From the NCBI GenBank assembly GCA_036873135.1, contig JAPTYO010000012.1:10238090-10302089 (forward strand): a stretch of 64,000 bases of DNA, in the 5' to 3' direction. Below the pieces are notes generated by a model. It had not been told where the DNA came from and searched no databases. It saw only the letters and a program-made list of their open reading frames with translations. Made by a program: the position numbers and the translations under genes. This DNA comes from Clarkia xantiana subsp. parviflora. Taxonomy: Eukaryota > Streptophyta > Magnoliopsida > Myrtales > Onagraceae. Positions 20,390 through 32,397 of this stretch are shown here, piece by piece (position 1 is the first letter of the stretch; every line of letters starts with the position of its first letter).

Positions 20390-21839
20390 AATTTTAATAG
20401 GTTATTTTTTTAATTTGTTTTTCCTATTTTCAAAAATTTATTGTTTTCTTTTCTCTAATTTATGTAATTATAATTACATTAAAATATCTTTATATAACCG
20501 TGAACCGATTTTGCACATTTAACCTTATTTGGGTCATGAATGCGTCACTAGTATATATATCCGTAAGTTTAATATTATATAAACCTAATAATACTCTCAT
20601 ATTTGCTAATTGACCACCCATATACTGATTATTTTATATAAATATTGAGACATACAATTTGTAAAAAGGCTAGACTTTATTTCAAAAAATTTAATTTGCT
20701 CCAAATAATAATTAATAACCTAAATCCTTTCCACTCCAGGATTATCTCGGTGGTTGGATAAGTGGTAGTTGTAGATGTAGCTCTTGTAATAATTAACGGG
20801 CAATAATAGCTGGTAATAATTACGTGCAAAAAATTTCTACTTGCCTCTTCGTTTCCGTGGTAATATTGTAATTTATCGATTAATTAATTAACAATTAATA
20901 ATGAATGTTTTCCATTTAGTTATGGCTTGCTTCTTCTCTGGAATAATACTGCAGGGCATATTGTAGGTGGGATGCGCCTCTGCCTAAGAGAGTGTGAGAG
21001 AGACTGGCCCTCCACAGAAGAAGAAAAGCGAGGACAGTGACAAACTACACCGAAGATGTGAAGCCATTGAATATGTGACAGATTTAAGCTTTCACTCTTC
21101 ATCTGCCACATTTGCAGAGCAGAAATAAAGAGCAAGACGACGAAGAGGAAACCCAAGTTTCAGTAACTTCTCTTTTTCGCTGTTACTCTCTGAAATCAAT
21201 GCCCCTTCTCACTTCTCTCTGTTTCTTTATCTTACTATCATTTCTTCGCATTTGCATCATATCATTGCTTTTATAAGCAGTTAAAAACCAAATATATTAA
21301 TTTCTCCCTCACTCACCTTAAAAAAATATTTTCTGAAAATTAAGTTCTACGGTGGTGCTGTTGAGATTCCATCTGCATTCTGCACAGTTTGCGATTCATC
21401 TCTTACGCATCATCTCCTTGACGGATTTAGAGCAGATTCACGGTAATTATGTTTAGGAGATAAGGTTTTGGAGCTTTTGTTCATCACACAATTTTGAACT
21501 GCTGAAGTTTGAATTGTTACTTTTTTTCCCTTTATCTTTGAGAGTTGAAAAAGTAGTCAACGTCGTAATTGGTAATCCTTTGAAAAGCAGTATGACTTAG
21601 ATTGCTGCGTTTAAAGCTAATTAGTTAAGTATCCATGCCCCAGGATGCAGAACATCAAGAATCAGTACGATTTTACTGTGGGATCTGGCTGTATCTGATT
21701 CGTCTTCCACATGCGATGTATCTTTGAAGAAGATGATCTAATTCCCTGTGAAGTTTCTCTACACTGAAGAGATTTGTTTCTATGTGGTAAAAGTTGCCGT
21801 CCTGTATTTGATTGAGCAGCTTCTTCAGTGCTAGTGGAA
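20390..21839. other. Upstream region and 5' leader of the MCA gene
   Basis: Very AT-rich to about 20900. A pyrimidine-rich tract at 21170-21310 and phase-less splice-like sites before 21840 suggest a 5' UTR, possibly with an intron, but no transcript start can be fixed from the sequence. Nothing coding is supported. Confidence 0.4.
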
Positions 21840-24800
21840 ATGGCTTCAACATGGGAGCATTTCGGAGATATAGCAAACATCGGCCAACTAGCTGGCTTCG
21901 ATGCAATTCGGCTGATTGGGATGATTGTGCAGGCAGCTAATACGGCACGAATGCACAAGAAGAACTGCAGGCAGTTTGCTCAGCATTTGAAGCTGATCGG
22001 CAACTTGTTGGAATCACTTAAGATTTCTGAGCTTAAGAAATACCCAGAGACTCGTGAACCTCTCGAGCAACTTGAGGATTCCCTGAGGAGGTCCTACATT
22101 CTTGTCAGTAGTTGTCAGGATCGCAGTTTCCTCTATTTGCTTGCCATGGGCTGGAATATTGTCTATCAGTTCAGGAGGGCTCAGAATGAGATCGATCGCT
22201 ACTTGAAGCTTGTACCTCTCATCACTCTCGTGGACAATGCTCGTGTCCGGGAGAAGCTCCAAGTTATTGAGAAGGATCAGAGGGAATATACATTGGATTA
22301 TGAGGATCAGAAGGTGCATAGTTTGATCTTAAATCCAGAACCCTCTAATACTGTGGTGTTGAAAAAGACTTTGTCATGTTCCTACCCAAACATGTGTTTC
22401 AATGAGGCTCTGAAAAAGGAAAATGAGAAGCTTCAATTGGAACTGCAACGCTCCCAGTCTAATTTGGATGTAGGTCAGTGTGAGGTAATTGAGCGCTTGA
22501 TTGAAGTCACAGAAACTATTGCAGCAGCTTCAGTTCCAGAAAAAAGCCCGCCTGTGAAAGAATCCAAGAAGATCGACAATAACTATTCCGAGTCCGATGC
22601 TAAAAAGGAGAATTTGTATCATGAAACATACGCAAAGAAAATTGATTCACCTAAAACTTCAAGGTGAGCCTTCTATCAAGTATATGGAAAGCTATCTGAT
22701 TTGATCTCCATGGTTATACTTACTAGCACCTGCTCTATTTTCTTGCATATTTTCTTCAATTGACAGTTTACCCTACTTGATATCCTCTGAGCCATACTAG
22801 TTGCAGTTTCCGAGTCGAATGTTATTTCTTAAATCTTCACTGTAGGTGGAGAGTCCTTCACAAAACATCTCACGTTGTCTCATAGAATTTATGAAACTTG
22901 TATCCTGCTTTTAGCAAATAGAAATTCTTCTGACATTCTGGATGAAGAATCATTTCATCTCACCACGATCTGTTGTTATCTAGGGATTCATATGGAAATG
23001 ATGAATGGCATACTGACTTGCTTGGCTGTTGCTCTGAACCTCTTTTATGTAAGTTTCTTCTTGGTTCTTACATATGCTCTGTTTTTCTCGTGCGGGTTTC
23101 TTATACCTCATACCTATTTGATTTTCTACATTATGCATAAGTTAATATATATATATTTCCATTTCCTGACTTTTCTGAATCCCACCAGTTTTTATTGTCA
23201 ATGGAAGCAGTAGTCAACCTTTAAGTTAGGGATTCTTGCAGACTGAGTTAGAGGTCGGAAATATTTTAACAAAAAATTTATTAAAGCAATTTTTTTTTGG
23301 CAAAATATTACCACAATTTCATAACTGTACACTCCATTTACCTTATTTATTGAGATTATTTCCTTAGATTGAGATTGCAATCTTTTGTTATTTACTATGA
23401 ACAGTTTTTTGCTTGAACATTTTGTCCCTGTAGGAGTAGTAATAAGTTGAAATTGGAATGAAAATTCATGGTTCAGTTCTTCGTTATGATTCTAACTTCC
23501 TCACATTTGGGCCATAGCAGTGGTTAGTTAACCACCTACCACCTACCTAGGCCCTGCAAGGAGCTAAGCCGCTTAGGGCACAACTACACTAAAAAGGCAA
23601 CTTTACTAATAGCTCTTTGAAATGAGCACAAGTAACATCACAATCTAAAAGCTGATTTGGTGTATCTATGAATTCGTTGATGATGAAGTCGATAGTCCAG
23701 GCTTCAACATCCACATCTAATCTAGGTAGTTTACTAGTTATATTTGTCCATAAATACTAGGTCCAATGTGGTGGTATGTGGATATCATTAGTCAATCAAA
23801 TAAGAAGTAGCAAAAGGATGTAGATTTATTTACCTTAATCCCAGGACCTTCACAATATGTTTTTCCCTGAAGATGTGAGGTTCAACCTTCTATTTAAAAG
23901 TGTTGTGCTCTAATTTTTGTGGTAATTTATATAGGGTATATATCTTTAGCTTCTCTCCCCCAGTATGACATCTCACACCTTCTCTGTGCCTTATTAATGA
24001 AACTATCAACTTTTCAATTAAAAAGAAAATGGTGGTAATTACCCTTTTGCAGGTGTTAAGACTATCTTCTATCCTTGTGGTACATTTTCTCGGATTGCTA
24101 CTGTTGCGAATGAGAGGCATATGTGTAAGTAACTTGTCATTTATTTTCCTCATCCAGAATTTAACTAAAAAAATTAGCATATGGTCTGCTGTTGGCTTAT
24201 ATCTGGTTGTGTCAGGACTAAATGGTTGATGGTTCTCAGTTAAGTCTGTATCAGTATCTTGTACCGTAGTTTATTGCATGCCCCATTAAGATAGTTTATT
24301 TATGAATCAGTTCAAGATTATGCTTTGATCAGTCATTTACAGAGCTCTTCTTCTATTGCCTTAATGAGTGAAGTACCCCGACCTTTTGGAACTGAAATGG
24401 GTGATCATTATAAGCAGCATGCTGTCTATCTCCCAGCAGTTACTGTAATTATAATCTGCGTTACCTTGTTTCGTAAATTATAAGGAATCAATTCTGAAAT
24501 TGGTGTCATTTCATCTAACAGCTTCAGCAGAAGCGTGTAACGAGTTGATGGCATATTCACTGATATTATCATGCTGCTGCTATACCTGCTGTGTGAGGAG
24601 GAAGCTTCGCAACATGTTGAATATCACGGTAATTCTTTTAGACTAAATAGCATGTAATGGGCTAAAATTGGTGTACGTATTTTATAATAACTTGGAACTT
24701 TTCTTAATTTGTAAAGGGAGGATGGTTTGATGACTTCCTCTCTCATTTGATGTGCTGTTGTTGCGCCCTGGTTCAAGAGTGGAGAGAAGTGGAGATCCGT

Positions 24801-24966
24801 GGTGGAGTTTATGGTATGTTATATTTGTAGTCTATAAAAACCAACTCAATCTCAGGCAGGCAGCCATGGCTATATGTGTCTTGTTATTAATTAATGAATG
24901 TCTTCTTGTCTTGCAGGTAGTGAGAAGACGAAGACGAACCCTCCAACCATACAATACATGGAATAA
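21840..24966 (+). CDS. MCA1: MCA-type Ca2+-permeable mechanosensitive channel (Mid1-complementing activity), six exons
   Basis: Exons 21840-22663, 22948-23048, 24053-24124, 24522-24628, 24717-24813 and 24917-24966 join in frame across GT-AG introns to 416 aa, the usual MCA size. The family forms plasma-membrane Ca2+-permeable channels for touch, osmotic and cold responses. The N-terminus (WEHFGDIANI) keeps Asp21, reported as essential in Arabidopsis MCA1/MCA2. The conserved block CRQFAQHLKLIGNLLE follows, then a coiled coil (ALKKENEKLQLELQRSQ) near residues 190-230. A variable linker leads to the PLAC8 Cys-rich domain: EWHTDLLGCCSEPLLC, FYPCGTFSRIATVA, SAEACNELMAYSLILSCCCY, and a CCCC run before the C-terminus TIQYME. 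I chose ATG 21840 because the MASTWEHFG start matches the family. MCA1 or MCA2 cannot be decided; the symbol is by class. Confidence 0.93.
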
Positions 24967-25266
24967 TCATCAACTAAACTCAACTCAATGATGATGTTTC
25001 TGTATGATCTAGTTTGTAAATTTGATTCCTGGTACTAGAATAGGGAATTGATGGGGATGATGGTGCTAGGCGTTTTTGGTGTTTTTGATTAATAAGTTAT
25101 TTAAAGTGTGTATAAGAATGACTTTACTCACGAGTTTGAATTTCTGGGAAAATTTGTTAAGATGTACATTTTATTTTCCAACTCTAATATCATAATCAAG
25201 GGTTCGAATTCCGGGAGCGGCGGACCGGGTTGAAGTCATGGTCACGGGCTTAGGATATATATATTA
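24967..25266. other. 3' region of the MCA gene and short spacer
   Basis: AT-rich sequence following the MCA stop, with the transcript end probably within the first 200 bp. GGGTTCGAATTCCGGG at 25199-25214 resembles a tRNA B box and could be a SINE trace, but no A box lies at the right spacing. Confidence 0.35.
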
Positions 25267-25800
25267 GGGTTAATAACTAAAAAACTGTCCAAGGTTTACC
25301 CTATGTTAAAATTAGGTGTCTGAAGTTTGAAATGTTAAAATGGAGTGTCCCAAGTTTCATTTTTGTTGAAATTTGGTGTCTCGGTGTGATTACTTTAGAG
25401 AAGTCAATTCCGACGAAACCGTTTGTCAAATTCGAGCTCTCATACACATTCCCTTCTCGTCATCTTGCCGGGACCGTCACCTAAAAAGTTGGTCACATCC
25501 GGGCAAGTAAATCTCGCTCTATTGTCCTTGGAAAATGGCTCCACACCACTCTTCTAGAAACTTTTTTTTTTAATATTCAATTTTTAGGTGAAATTTGACG
25601 ATTTTGTGAAAAGTAAAGAGTGATGGATTATGATTGGGTTGGTGGGTTGATGAAAATGATTAAATGGAGATGAAAAGACGCACAAAGACACCAAATTTCA
25701 ACAAAAATGAAACTTGGGACAGTCCATTTTAACATTTCAAACTTCAGACACCTAATTTTAACATAGGATAAACGTTGGACAGTTTTTTAGTTATTAACCC
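25267..25800. mobile_element. Foldback element, about 534 bp, probably Mutator-like
   Basis: Arms of about 130 bp are inverted copies: the left starts GGGTTAATAACTAAAAAACT and the right end is its complement. The flanks TATATATTA (25258-25266) and TATATTTTA (25801-25809) agree at eight of nine positions, consistent with an aged 9-bp duplication. The middle is single-copy and has no ORF. The arms do not match the GGTACC family. Confidence 0.75.
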
Positions 25801-25879
25801 TATATTTTATGTTGTTTGGACTTTAGTTTGAAATGAATTATACAGTATAAGTTTGAAGTGATGTTTTTTAAGTTTAGGG

Positions 25880-26205
25880 TGTTGAGGCCGGGCCCATTTT
25901 AGCTTGAATATGTAAATATTTAGTTTGGCCCAATTTGTTAGTTTGGCCCATTTATTTGTGGTTCGGTCCAATGATGCAATTCAGACTTTGTTTGAGGACT
26001 GACTTGTATAACTTAAAAAGGTTGCGGTGCAATCTTTATTTATTTTAGTAGGGTTTAGTATAAATAGGGGTGATGTAAACAGTGATTGATAATACAAATG
26101 ATCCCTTATCAAACACACTTCCGTCTCTGCTAGGGTTACGAAACATTTCATCTTCTTCACCTGCGAATCTCGATCTTTACATCTTCGGAGCTCTTCGTTT
26201 TCACA
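25880..26205 (+). repeat. 5' LTR of the RT-less copia element (326 bp)
   Basis: It matches 30246-30552 but carries a local duplication of about 19 bp (AGTTTGGCCCA repeated near 25921-25950). A TATAAATA box lies near 26060. Confidence 0.88.
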
Positions 26206-27115
26206 TAGTATCAGAGATTTCGAAGCTTTGATCACTTCGACGATCCTATTACTGCTATTTCCGCTGCGGTATCTTGTTCGTTCTTCACTTTTTTTGAATC
26301 ATTTTCTCTAAACACGATTTTTGATTTACGAAGTTATCGTTTATCTTCTTCGCGTTCTTTCTCGGTTTCAGAAATTGAATCGTCCTTTTAAAGGATAAAC
26401 GAACGCTTTACGAATTGATTTGTATGATGTTTTTCTTTGAACTCAGCATCTTTCCTATGATGTATGAGTTCTGAAAATCACGGATCTGAAAAACGCTTTA
26501 CTTACCTTTAAGATCCAAGATCTGTTGCCTACGAATACGATTGTGAATCTCGACATCTTTTTTTATGGTGTTCGTGATTCCTATTGACCTAAATCGACTT
26601 TACTGGCTAAGCTTGCTCATAGATCTTTACTTCATAAGATTTCAGATTCATTAAATCGCACCTAAGATCGATTATCTTTACATGCATGTCAAAGATCTGT
26701 TGTGAATGTCCCTTTCCCTTACATGCATGTCAAGATCAATTTCAGGTTTTAGATCTTGTTTTTTTTTTTTTCGATACTATTTTGATAAAGAGATCTGACT
26801 AAGTTTATGTTCTTCTCTTATCATCTATCTTGCTGCATCTGAAGTCCTTTTGTTTGACTTAAGCCGAGATCCTTTCTGTGACGTTTAAGTTTTTTTTTAT
26901 ATTCGTAGATCTTGATCTTCTAAGTCTATTAAAGATCGATGACGATGAATTTTTTCTTGCTCCATTATTACATGCATGCCGTACTCCAGTGATTTTTTTT
27001 AAATCGAAGGATTGGTGATTGCTTTCTTTCATACCTTTTGTTTAACCTGGCCTTGATACTGATTTCTCTTTGTAGATCTGCCATTCTTTGCGAGTTTTTT
27101 TCGCCATTTTTCTGA
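26206..27115 (+). other. Untranslated leader of the copia element
   Basis: About 900 bp between the primer site and gag. It is T-rich with repeated AGATCT-type words and has no coding signal. Confidence 0.5.
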
Positions 27116-30100
27116 ATGGATCCTGAATCAGGCCAAGTTCCAAAGGATGACTCTAACGACAATTCTGTTGTTGCTCCAACAAATGTTGTTGTCGAAGCGA
27201 CACCAAAAATAGATCACAATCATCCTTTATATCTTCATCCCTCTGACTCTGCTGGTCTTTCACTGGTTTCTGAGAAACTTACTTCTTTTGAGGATTACGG
27301 TTTTTGGAGCAAGGCTATGCGCATTTTCTTGATTTCAAAGAATAAACTTGGTTTTGTTACTGGTGCATGCAAGTAAGAAAGCTTCGATCCTAGTCTACAT
27401 CATCTATGGGATCGCTGCAATGCCCTTGTTCTTGCATGGATCATGAACTCCGTTTCACGTGAGCTAATGTCTGGGAATATATACACTGAAAGTGCATTTT
27501 CTATTTGGAACGATTTGAAGGAAAGACTTCACAAAATCAATGGTTCAAGAAATTTTCAATTGCATAGAGACATTTGCCTTGCTCAGCAAGGAGTGGATTC
27601 TGTTTCTACATATTTTGCTCGTCTCAGATCAATGTGGGAAGAGTTTGACGTTATATGCAATCTTCCTAACTGTGGCTGCCCCGAATTTCAAAAACATGTC
27701 TCTCATGCAAATAATTTGAAATTGTTCCAATTTCTGAATGGACTTAATGATTCATATTCAAACGTTCGCACCAATTTGGTCATGCGTGAGGCTTTACCTT
27801 CTGTTTCCCAGGCATATGCTGTTTTGACTCAGGAAGAAAACCAAAGGAACCTTTCTGCTGGTGCTGTTTCTAATAATGCCTCTGAGTTTAAACCTTCTTT
27901 TTCCGCTGATACTTCATCCAACAAATCCAGGGGTCAGAAAAGAAACCTGAATTTGATTTGTGATTTTTGTAAAGCTCGGGGTCATAACTATGAACACTGC
28001 TTCAAGAGAAAAGGATATCCCCCTGGTTGGAAATTCCGTAACAATCAGGGACAAGGCAGAACACCTCAGGCCAATGCTGCTATCGATGCTAATTCTAGTT
28101 TGCCTTGCAATGACAGTGGTGGCAGTGGACTCTCTACCCCACTTGAGCTTCCTAAAAATCAGCCCATGATGATCACAAATGAGCAGCTTGAACACCTCGC
28201 TCGTACCATGGCGAGATCACAACATAATTCTGAGGATGAGGGTCGTGCTAACATTGCTTCCACCATTGCAGGTAGATCTTCATTTAACAATGTCTCTGTT
28301 GATCAGTCTGATACTGGTGCAACTCATCACATGTGTTTTAAATCTGATTGGATGAACAATTTTAAACCTATTCATTCCTATGTTCAATTACCAAATGGCA
28401 TTAGATCTAGAGTTGCTGGAATTGGGAATGTTCAACTTGGAAAAGGATTGTTGCTGAATGATGTTCTGTTTTTGCCTGATTTTAGGATTAATCTTTTATC
28501 TGTTGCAAAGTTAACAAAAGAATTATCTTGTTCAGTTATTTTCTCTTCTAACACTGTGATTTTGCAGGATCTCTGCAATGAAATGGTGTTGGGGAGTGGA
28601 CATGAAGTTGCAGGGCTACGTTTTCAAACATCAACCCTTAGCACCTGTAGCTCTTCAGTCTTCCATTAGCACCCCTCAAACCATTCTATGGCATAGGCGT
28701 TTAGGCCATATTTCTTTTAAAAACATGAACAGGATTGGTTTTCTTAGATCTTTGAATTTGCAAAATAAAGCCATCATTGATTGTGGCATTTGTCCTATGG
28801 CAAAACAGTCTAGACATTCTTTTCCAAATAGCAACTCTGTTACTGCTTGTGCTTTTGAGTTGATCCATGTTGATGTATGGGGTCCATATCATAAGCCCAC
28901 TCATGATAATAAACGGTATTTCTTAACCATTGTTGATGATTTTACCAGAGTTACTTGGGTTTATTTGATTACTTTAAAATCAGATGTTGTTGAAATCCTT
29001 AAGCATTTTTTTGTGATGGTGGAAACTCGGTTTTCTGAAAAAGTTAAAAGGATTAGATCTGACAATGGTGGTGAGTTTATCAATGATCATTGTTCCACTT
29101 TATTTTCTCAAAAAGGCATTATTCATGAAACTTCATATGCTTACACGCCCCAACAAAACGGAGTTGTTGAACGAAAACATAGGTATCTCTTAGAGGTTGC
29201 AAGATCCTTAAAATTACAAAGTTTTGTTCCTGATAAGTTTTGGGGAGAATGTGTTCTAACAGCATGTTACTTAATTAATTTGATGCCCACTGATGTTTTA
29301 AAGGGTTTTTCTCCTTTTGAGAAAACTTTACAACAAGGCTCCTTCAATTGATCATATTAGAGTTTTTGGTTGCCTTTGTTATGCCAAAGTATTGCCCTTA
29401 TCTGACAAATTTGCAACTCGGTCCATTGCTTGTGCTATGATGGGTTACTCTTTGACCCAGAAGGGTTATAAGTTATACAACTTGACCACCAAGTCGTTCT
29501 TTGTTTCAAGGGATGTTAAGTTTTTTGAAAATCATTTCCCTTTCAAATCTTTAAATAATCTGCATCCTCCTATATTTTTACCTAATGTTTCCCCTGTTGA
29601 TTGTGCAGATAATGGTGATAATGATGAAATATTTGGTGAGAGCTTAAAATTTAATAAAGATGATATGTTGCTTTCTGATCCAAGTTTATATAGACGATTA
29701 ATTGGTAGGTTACTTTATTTAGGCATACTTTTGTCTTCTGATAAATTTTTTGATGTAACTGCATATTGCGATTCAGGTTATGCTAGATGTGTTGAATCTC
29801 GTAGATCTGTCACTGGTTATTGCATAATGTTTGACAATTCTTTTATATCCTGGAAAGTTAAGAAACAACCTACAGTGTCTTGTTCTTCTGCGGAGGCCGA
29901 GTATCGTAGTATGAGGGATACAGTGGCAGAACTAATTTGGTTGAAGGGTTTACTTTCTGAATTAAGCTTTGGATTTGATAAATCAATTGTTTTTCATTGT
30001 GATAATAAAGCTGCAATTCAGATTGCGAATAATCATGTTTTTCATGAACGTACTAAGCACATTGAAGTTGATTGTCATTTCGTTCGTGATCAACTTTCTG

Positions 30101-30159
30101 CAGGATTTATCAAGTTGCGACATTTGAGAACTTCAAATCAACTTGCTGATATTTACTAA
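27116..30159 (+). pseudogene. Broken copia polyprotein: gag, protease, integrase, RNase H
   Basis: Gag starts at ATG 27116 (MDPESGQVPKD). A TAA at 27374 interrupts it in frame before it continues at 27443. The knuckle CDFCKARGHNYEHC fits CX2CX4HX4C. The protease core reads QSDTGATHHM. A +1 shift near 28640 precedes the integrase (HRRLGHISF, CGICPMAKQSRHS, then Asp in HVDVWG, Asp in RSDNGGEF, Glu in GVVERKHR). A further shift falls near 29340. After the post-integrase region the text jumps near 29690 to SLYRRLIGRLLYL and the RNase H block (VTAYCDSGYARC, SSAEAEYRSM, HCDNKAAIQIA), so the whole RT palm is absent. A last shift near 30150 breaks the C-terminal ADI(F)TKAL. It can encode no working enzyme set. 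Confidence 0.88.
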
Positions 30160-30245
30160 AGCTCTTCCTAAGGCTCAGCATAGGCGATTGCTTACAAAAC
30201 TTGGGATGATTGATATTTTTCAGCAAAGTCCAGATTGAGGGGGAG

Positions 30246-30552
30246 TGTTGAGGCCCGACCCATTTTAGCTTGAATATGTAAATATTTAGTGTGGCCCATT
30301 TATTTGTGGTTCGGTCCAATGATGCAATCCAGACTTTGTTTGAGGACTGACTTGTATAACTTAAAAAGGTTGCGGTGCAATCTTTATTTATTTTAGTAGG
30401 GTTTAGTATAAATATGGGTGACGTAAACAGTGATTGATAATACAAATGATCCCTTATCAAACACACTTCCGTCTCTGCTAGGGTTACGAAACCTTTCATC
30501 TTCTTCACCTGCGATCTCGATCTTTACATCTTTGGAGCTCTTGGTTTTCACA
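30246..30552 (+). repeat. 3' LTR of the RT-less copia element (307 bp)
   Basis: The counterpart of the 5' LTR, preceded by a polypurine tract and followed by the target duplication TAGGG. Confidence 0.88.
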
Positions 30553-30557
30553 TAGGG

Positions 30558-31470
30558 GTGTTCGGAATGTGATTTTTAGGTTCGATAATGTTTGAAATAA
30601 TGTTTTTTTTAGTTTGAGGTGTTTAAGATAGTGTTTCTTATGTTCTTATTTAAATTTCAGACTAATCCGAACTCGTTCCGAAATTCCAACCCTATAACTT
30701 TTTCTTTATACTCGGACCCAAACTCGGGAGAAGGGATAGTGATCCAGAATTTTGAGCTCAGACATTTTTCTACAAAAATCCCGCCTATCTCTTTTCGAGC
30801 TCAACCCTAAATTAAATGTCTGTCTGGTCACAAGGTCGTTGCCTAATGCCCAACCAGACCCAAATCCTAGTAAACAGTTGTTGGTATAATGGGGCCACCC
30901 CACGTATGAATCCAAGTAGGGATGGTCCAAAAGAATTTGTGAGACTTAAGGCTATATTTTATTTCGAACATTTTTTTTGTTGAAAACATTTTTTTTTTCG
31001 GGCATTAAATTGATAATTAGAAGTATTATTATTAAACTTTATTTTTTTAAGCTTTCAGTTTTGTTATTTTTCATAAGTATGATCTTAATTGCATAAGTCA
31101 TTCACCCAAAGTAATAAATACAAAATGTCACTACCACATATGTGATCTCCTTAAAATCGGGGCCTAAATACCATATTTTAGTGGCCTTACCATTGGTTAT
31201 GGGTCGGCCCTGAGTCCAAACCTAGATCACATGTTTCAATTTTTCTATCTCAAATCGTGTCTCACCGTTGTGATCTTAACATATCTACTTAATGCAATTT
31301 TTTTTCTAAAAATCTATTGGGATTGGTGAACCCTAAAATAAAAATATTTAATCTAATAACACGTGTAAAGATCACAACGGTGAGACATGATCTGTGGTAA
31401 GAGGAGTGGGGCAACTGATCTAGATCCCTCATAGTCATGTATGTTAGGTCGTATTCCTTTTATAACTTAA
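30558..31470. other. Intergenic, nothing recognised
   Basis: AT-rich sequence with poly-T runs (30968-31050). No conserved protein or terminal-repeat structure was seen. Confidence 0.5.
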
Positions 31471-32172
31471 GGGGCGTTTGAATGGACATAATGTGAGTTA
31501 CGTAATGTAATGTTAGATTGTAGTATTTTGTTGTGCTATAATATATTATAGTGTAATGTTAGATTACATTGTTTTTTGTAATGTACATTGTAATGTGACT
31601 TGAGTATATTATATATTAATATGATAAAATTTAAAAGAATATATATTGACATCAACTAACTTCTTAAACTTTATGTTTTATGGGTAATATTATAGTAATT
31701 TATGAACTCTAAAAACTATATATTTAAACTCAATACGCATAGTTATTAAAATTCTATTAACCAATACCTTAAAATATAGTTTTATACGGTATTTTTCATA
31801 TAAAAAAATCAACGAAAAAGATTTTACACATTTTATACAAATACCGTGTGCATTATTATTTATTATAATAATGAGTTATGAAGTACATAAAAAAATAAAA
31901 TTATTATTATCATAATAAACTATAAAGATTATATGAAGTATTTATTTATTTAATAAACAATAATAACACCCCGTAATATTGGACGTAATCTCACATTACC
32001 TCGGTTTTTTTATGTAATCCCACATGACAGTGAATGAAGTTTGGACGTAATCTCAGATTACAATAGATATTACATTACAATGCACATTATGTCATATGAC
32101 AAACCAAACAACATGCGGAAGTTATGTGAGACGTAATGTGATATTACACATTACATCATCCAAACACCCATC
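31471..32172. mobile_element. Possible Tourist-like MITE (PIF/Harbinger)
   Basis: The left end GGGGCGTTTGAATG and the inverted right end GATGGGTGTTTGGATG are similar, and both are flanked by TAA (31468-31470 and 32173-32175). The interior is rich in TAATGTGA and its complement, in keeping with degraded terminal inverted repeats. The termini do not match fully, so the exact ends and the superfamily are tentative. Confidence 0.4.
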
Positions 32173-32397
32173 TAAACACTGCATTTTTTTTTCTTGAATA
32201 TATATAATCAGGAAAAAAACCCGATCTCAAAACCTTTTTTTTTTCTTACCTCGATTTTAAGTTCTTCAGGCGGACTTGATTTAATATAATGGAAAATTCA
32301 AAATCACATCAAACATGACACATTTATAAACAAATTTTAAACAATAGTCATTATGATTCACGGACTTTAACCACATTCAAAGACACGTTTATTATTA

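Larger units (their letters stand above)
25880..30552 (+). mobile_element. Ty1/copia retrotransposon with the RT domain deleted
   Basis: LTRs at 25880-26205 and 30246-30552 (TGTTGAGGCC...TTTTCACA) are flanked by TAGGG on both sides (25875-25879 and 30553-30557). A primer site resembling tRNA-iMet (TAGTATCAGAGAT) follows the left LTR, and TTGAGGGGGAG precedes the right LTR. Plus-strand coding order is gag, protease, integrase, then RNase H, as in copia, but the frame is broken and the reverse transcriptase is missing. Confidence 0.9.

Noticed and set aside
22675..22947. An extra MCA exon at about 22854-22901
   Set aside because: It would run into TAG in frame. The direct join from 22663 to 22948 keeps the frame and gives the normal MCA length.
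25199..25214. tRNA-like B box suggesting a tRNA or SINE
   Set aside because: No cloverleaf, no A box at the right distance, and no poly(A) or duplication; kept only as a remark.
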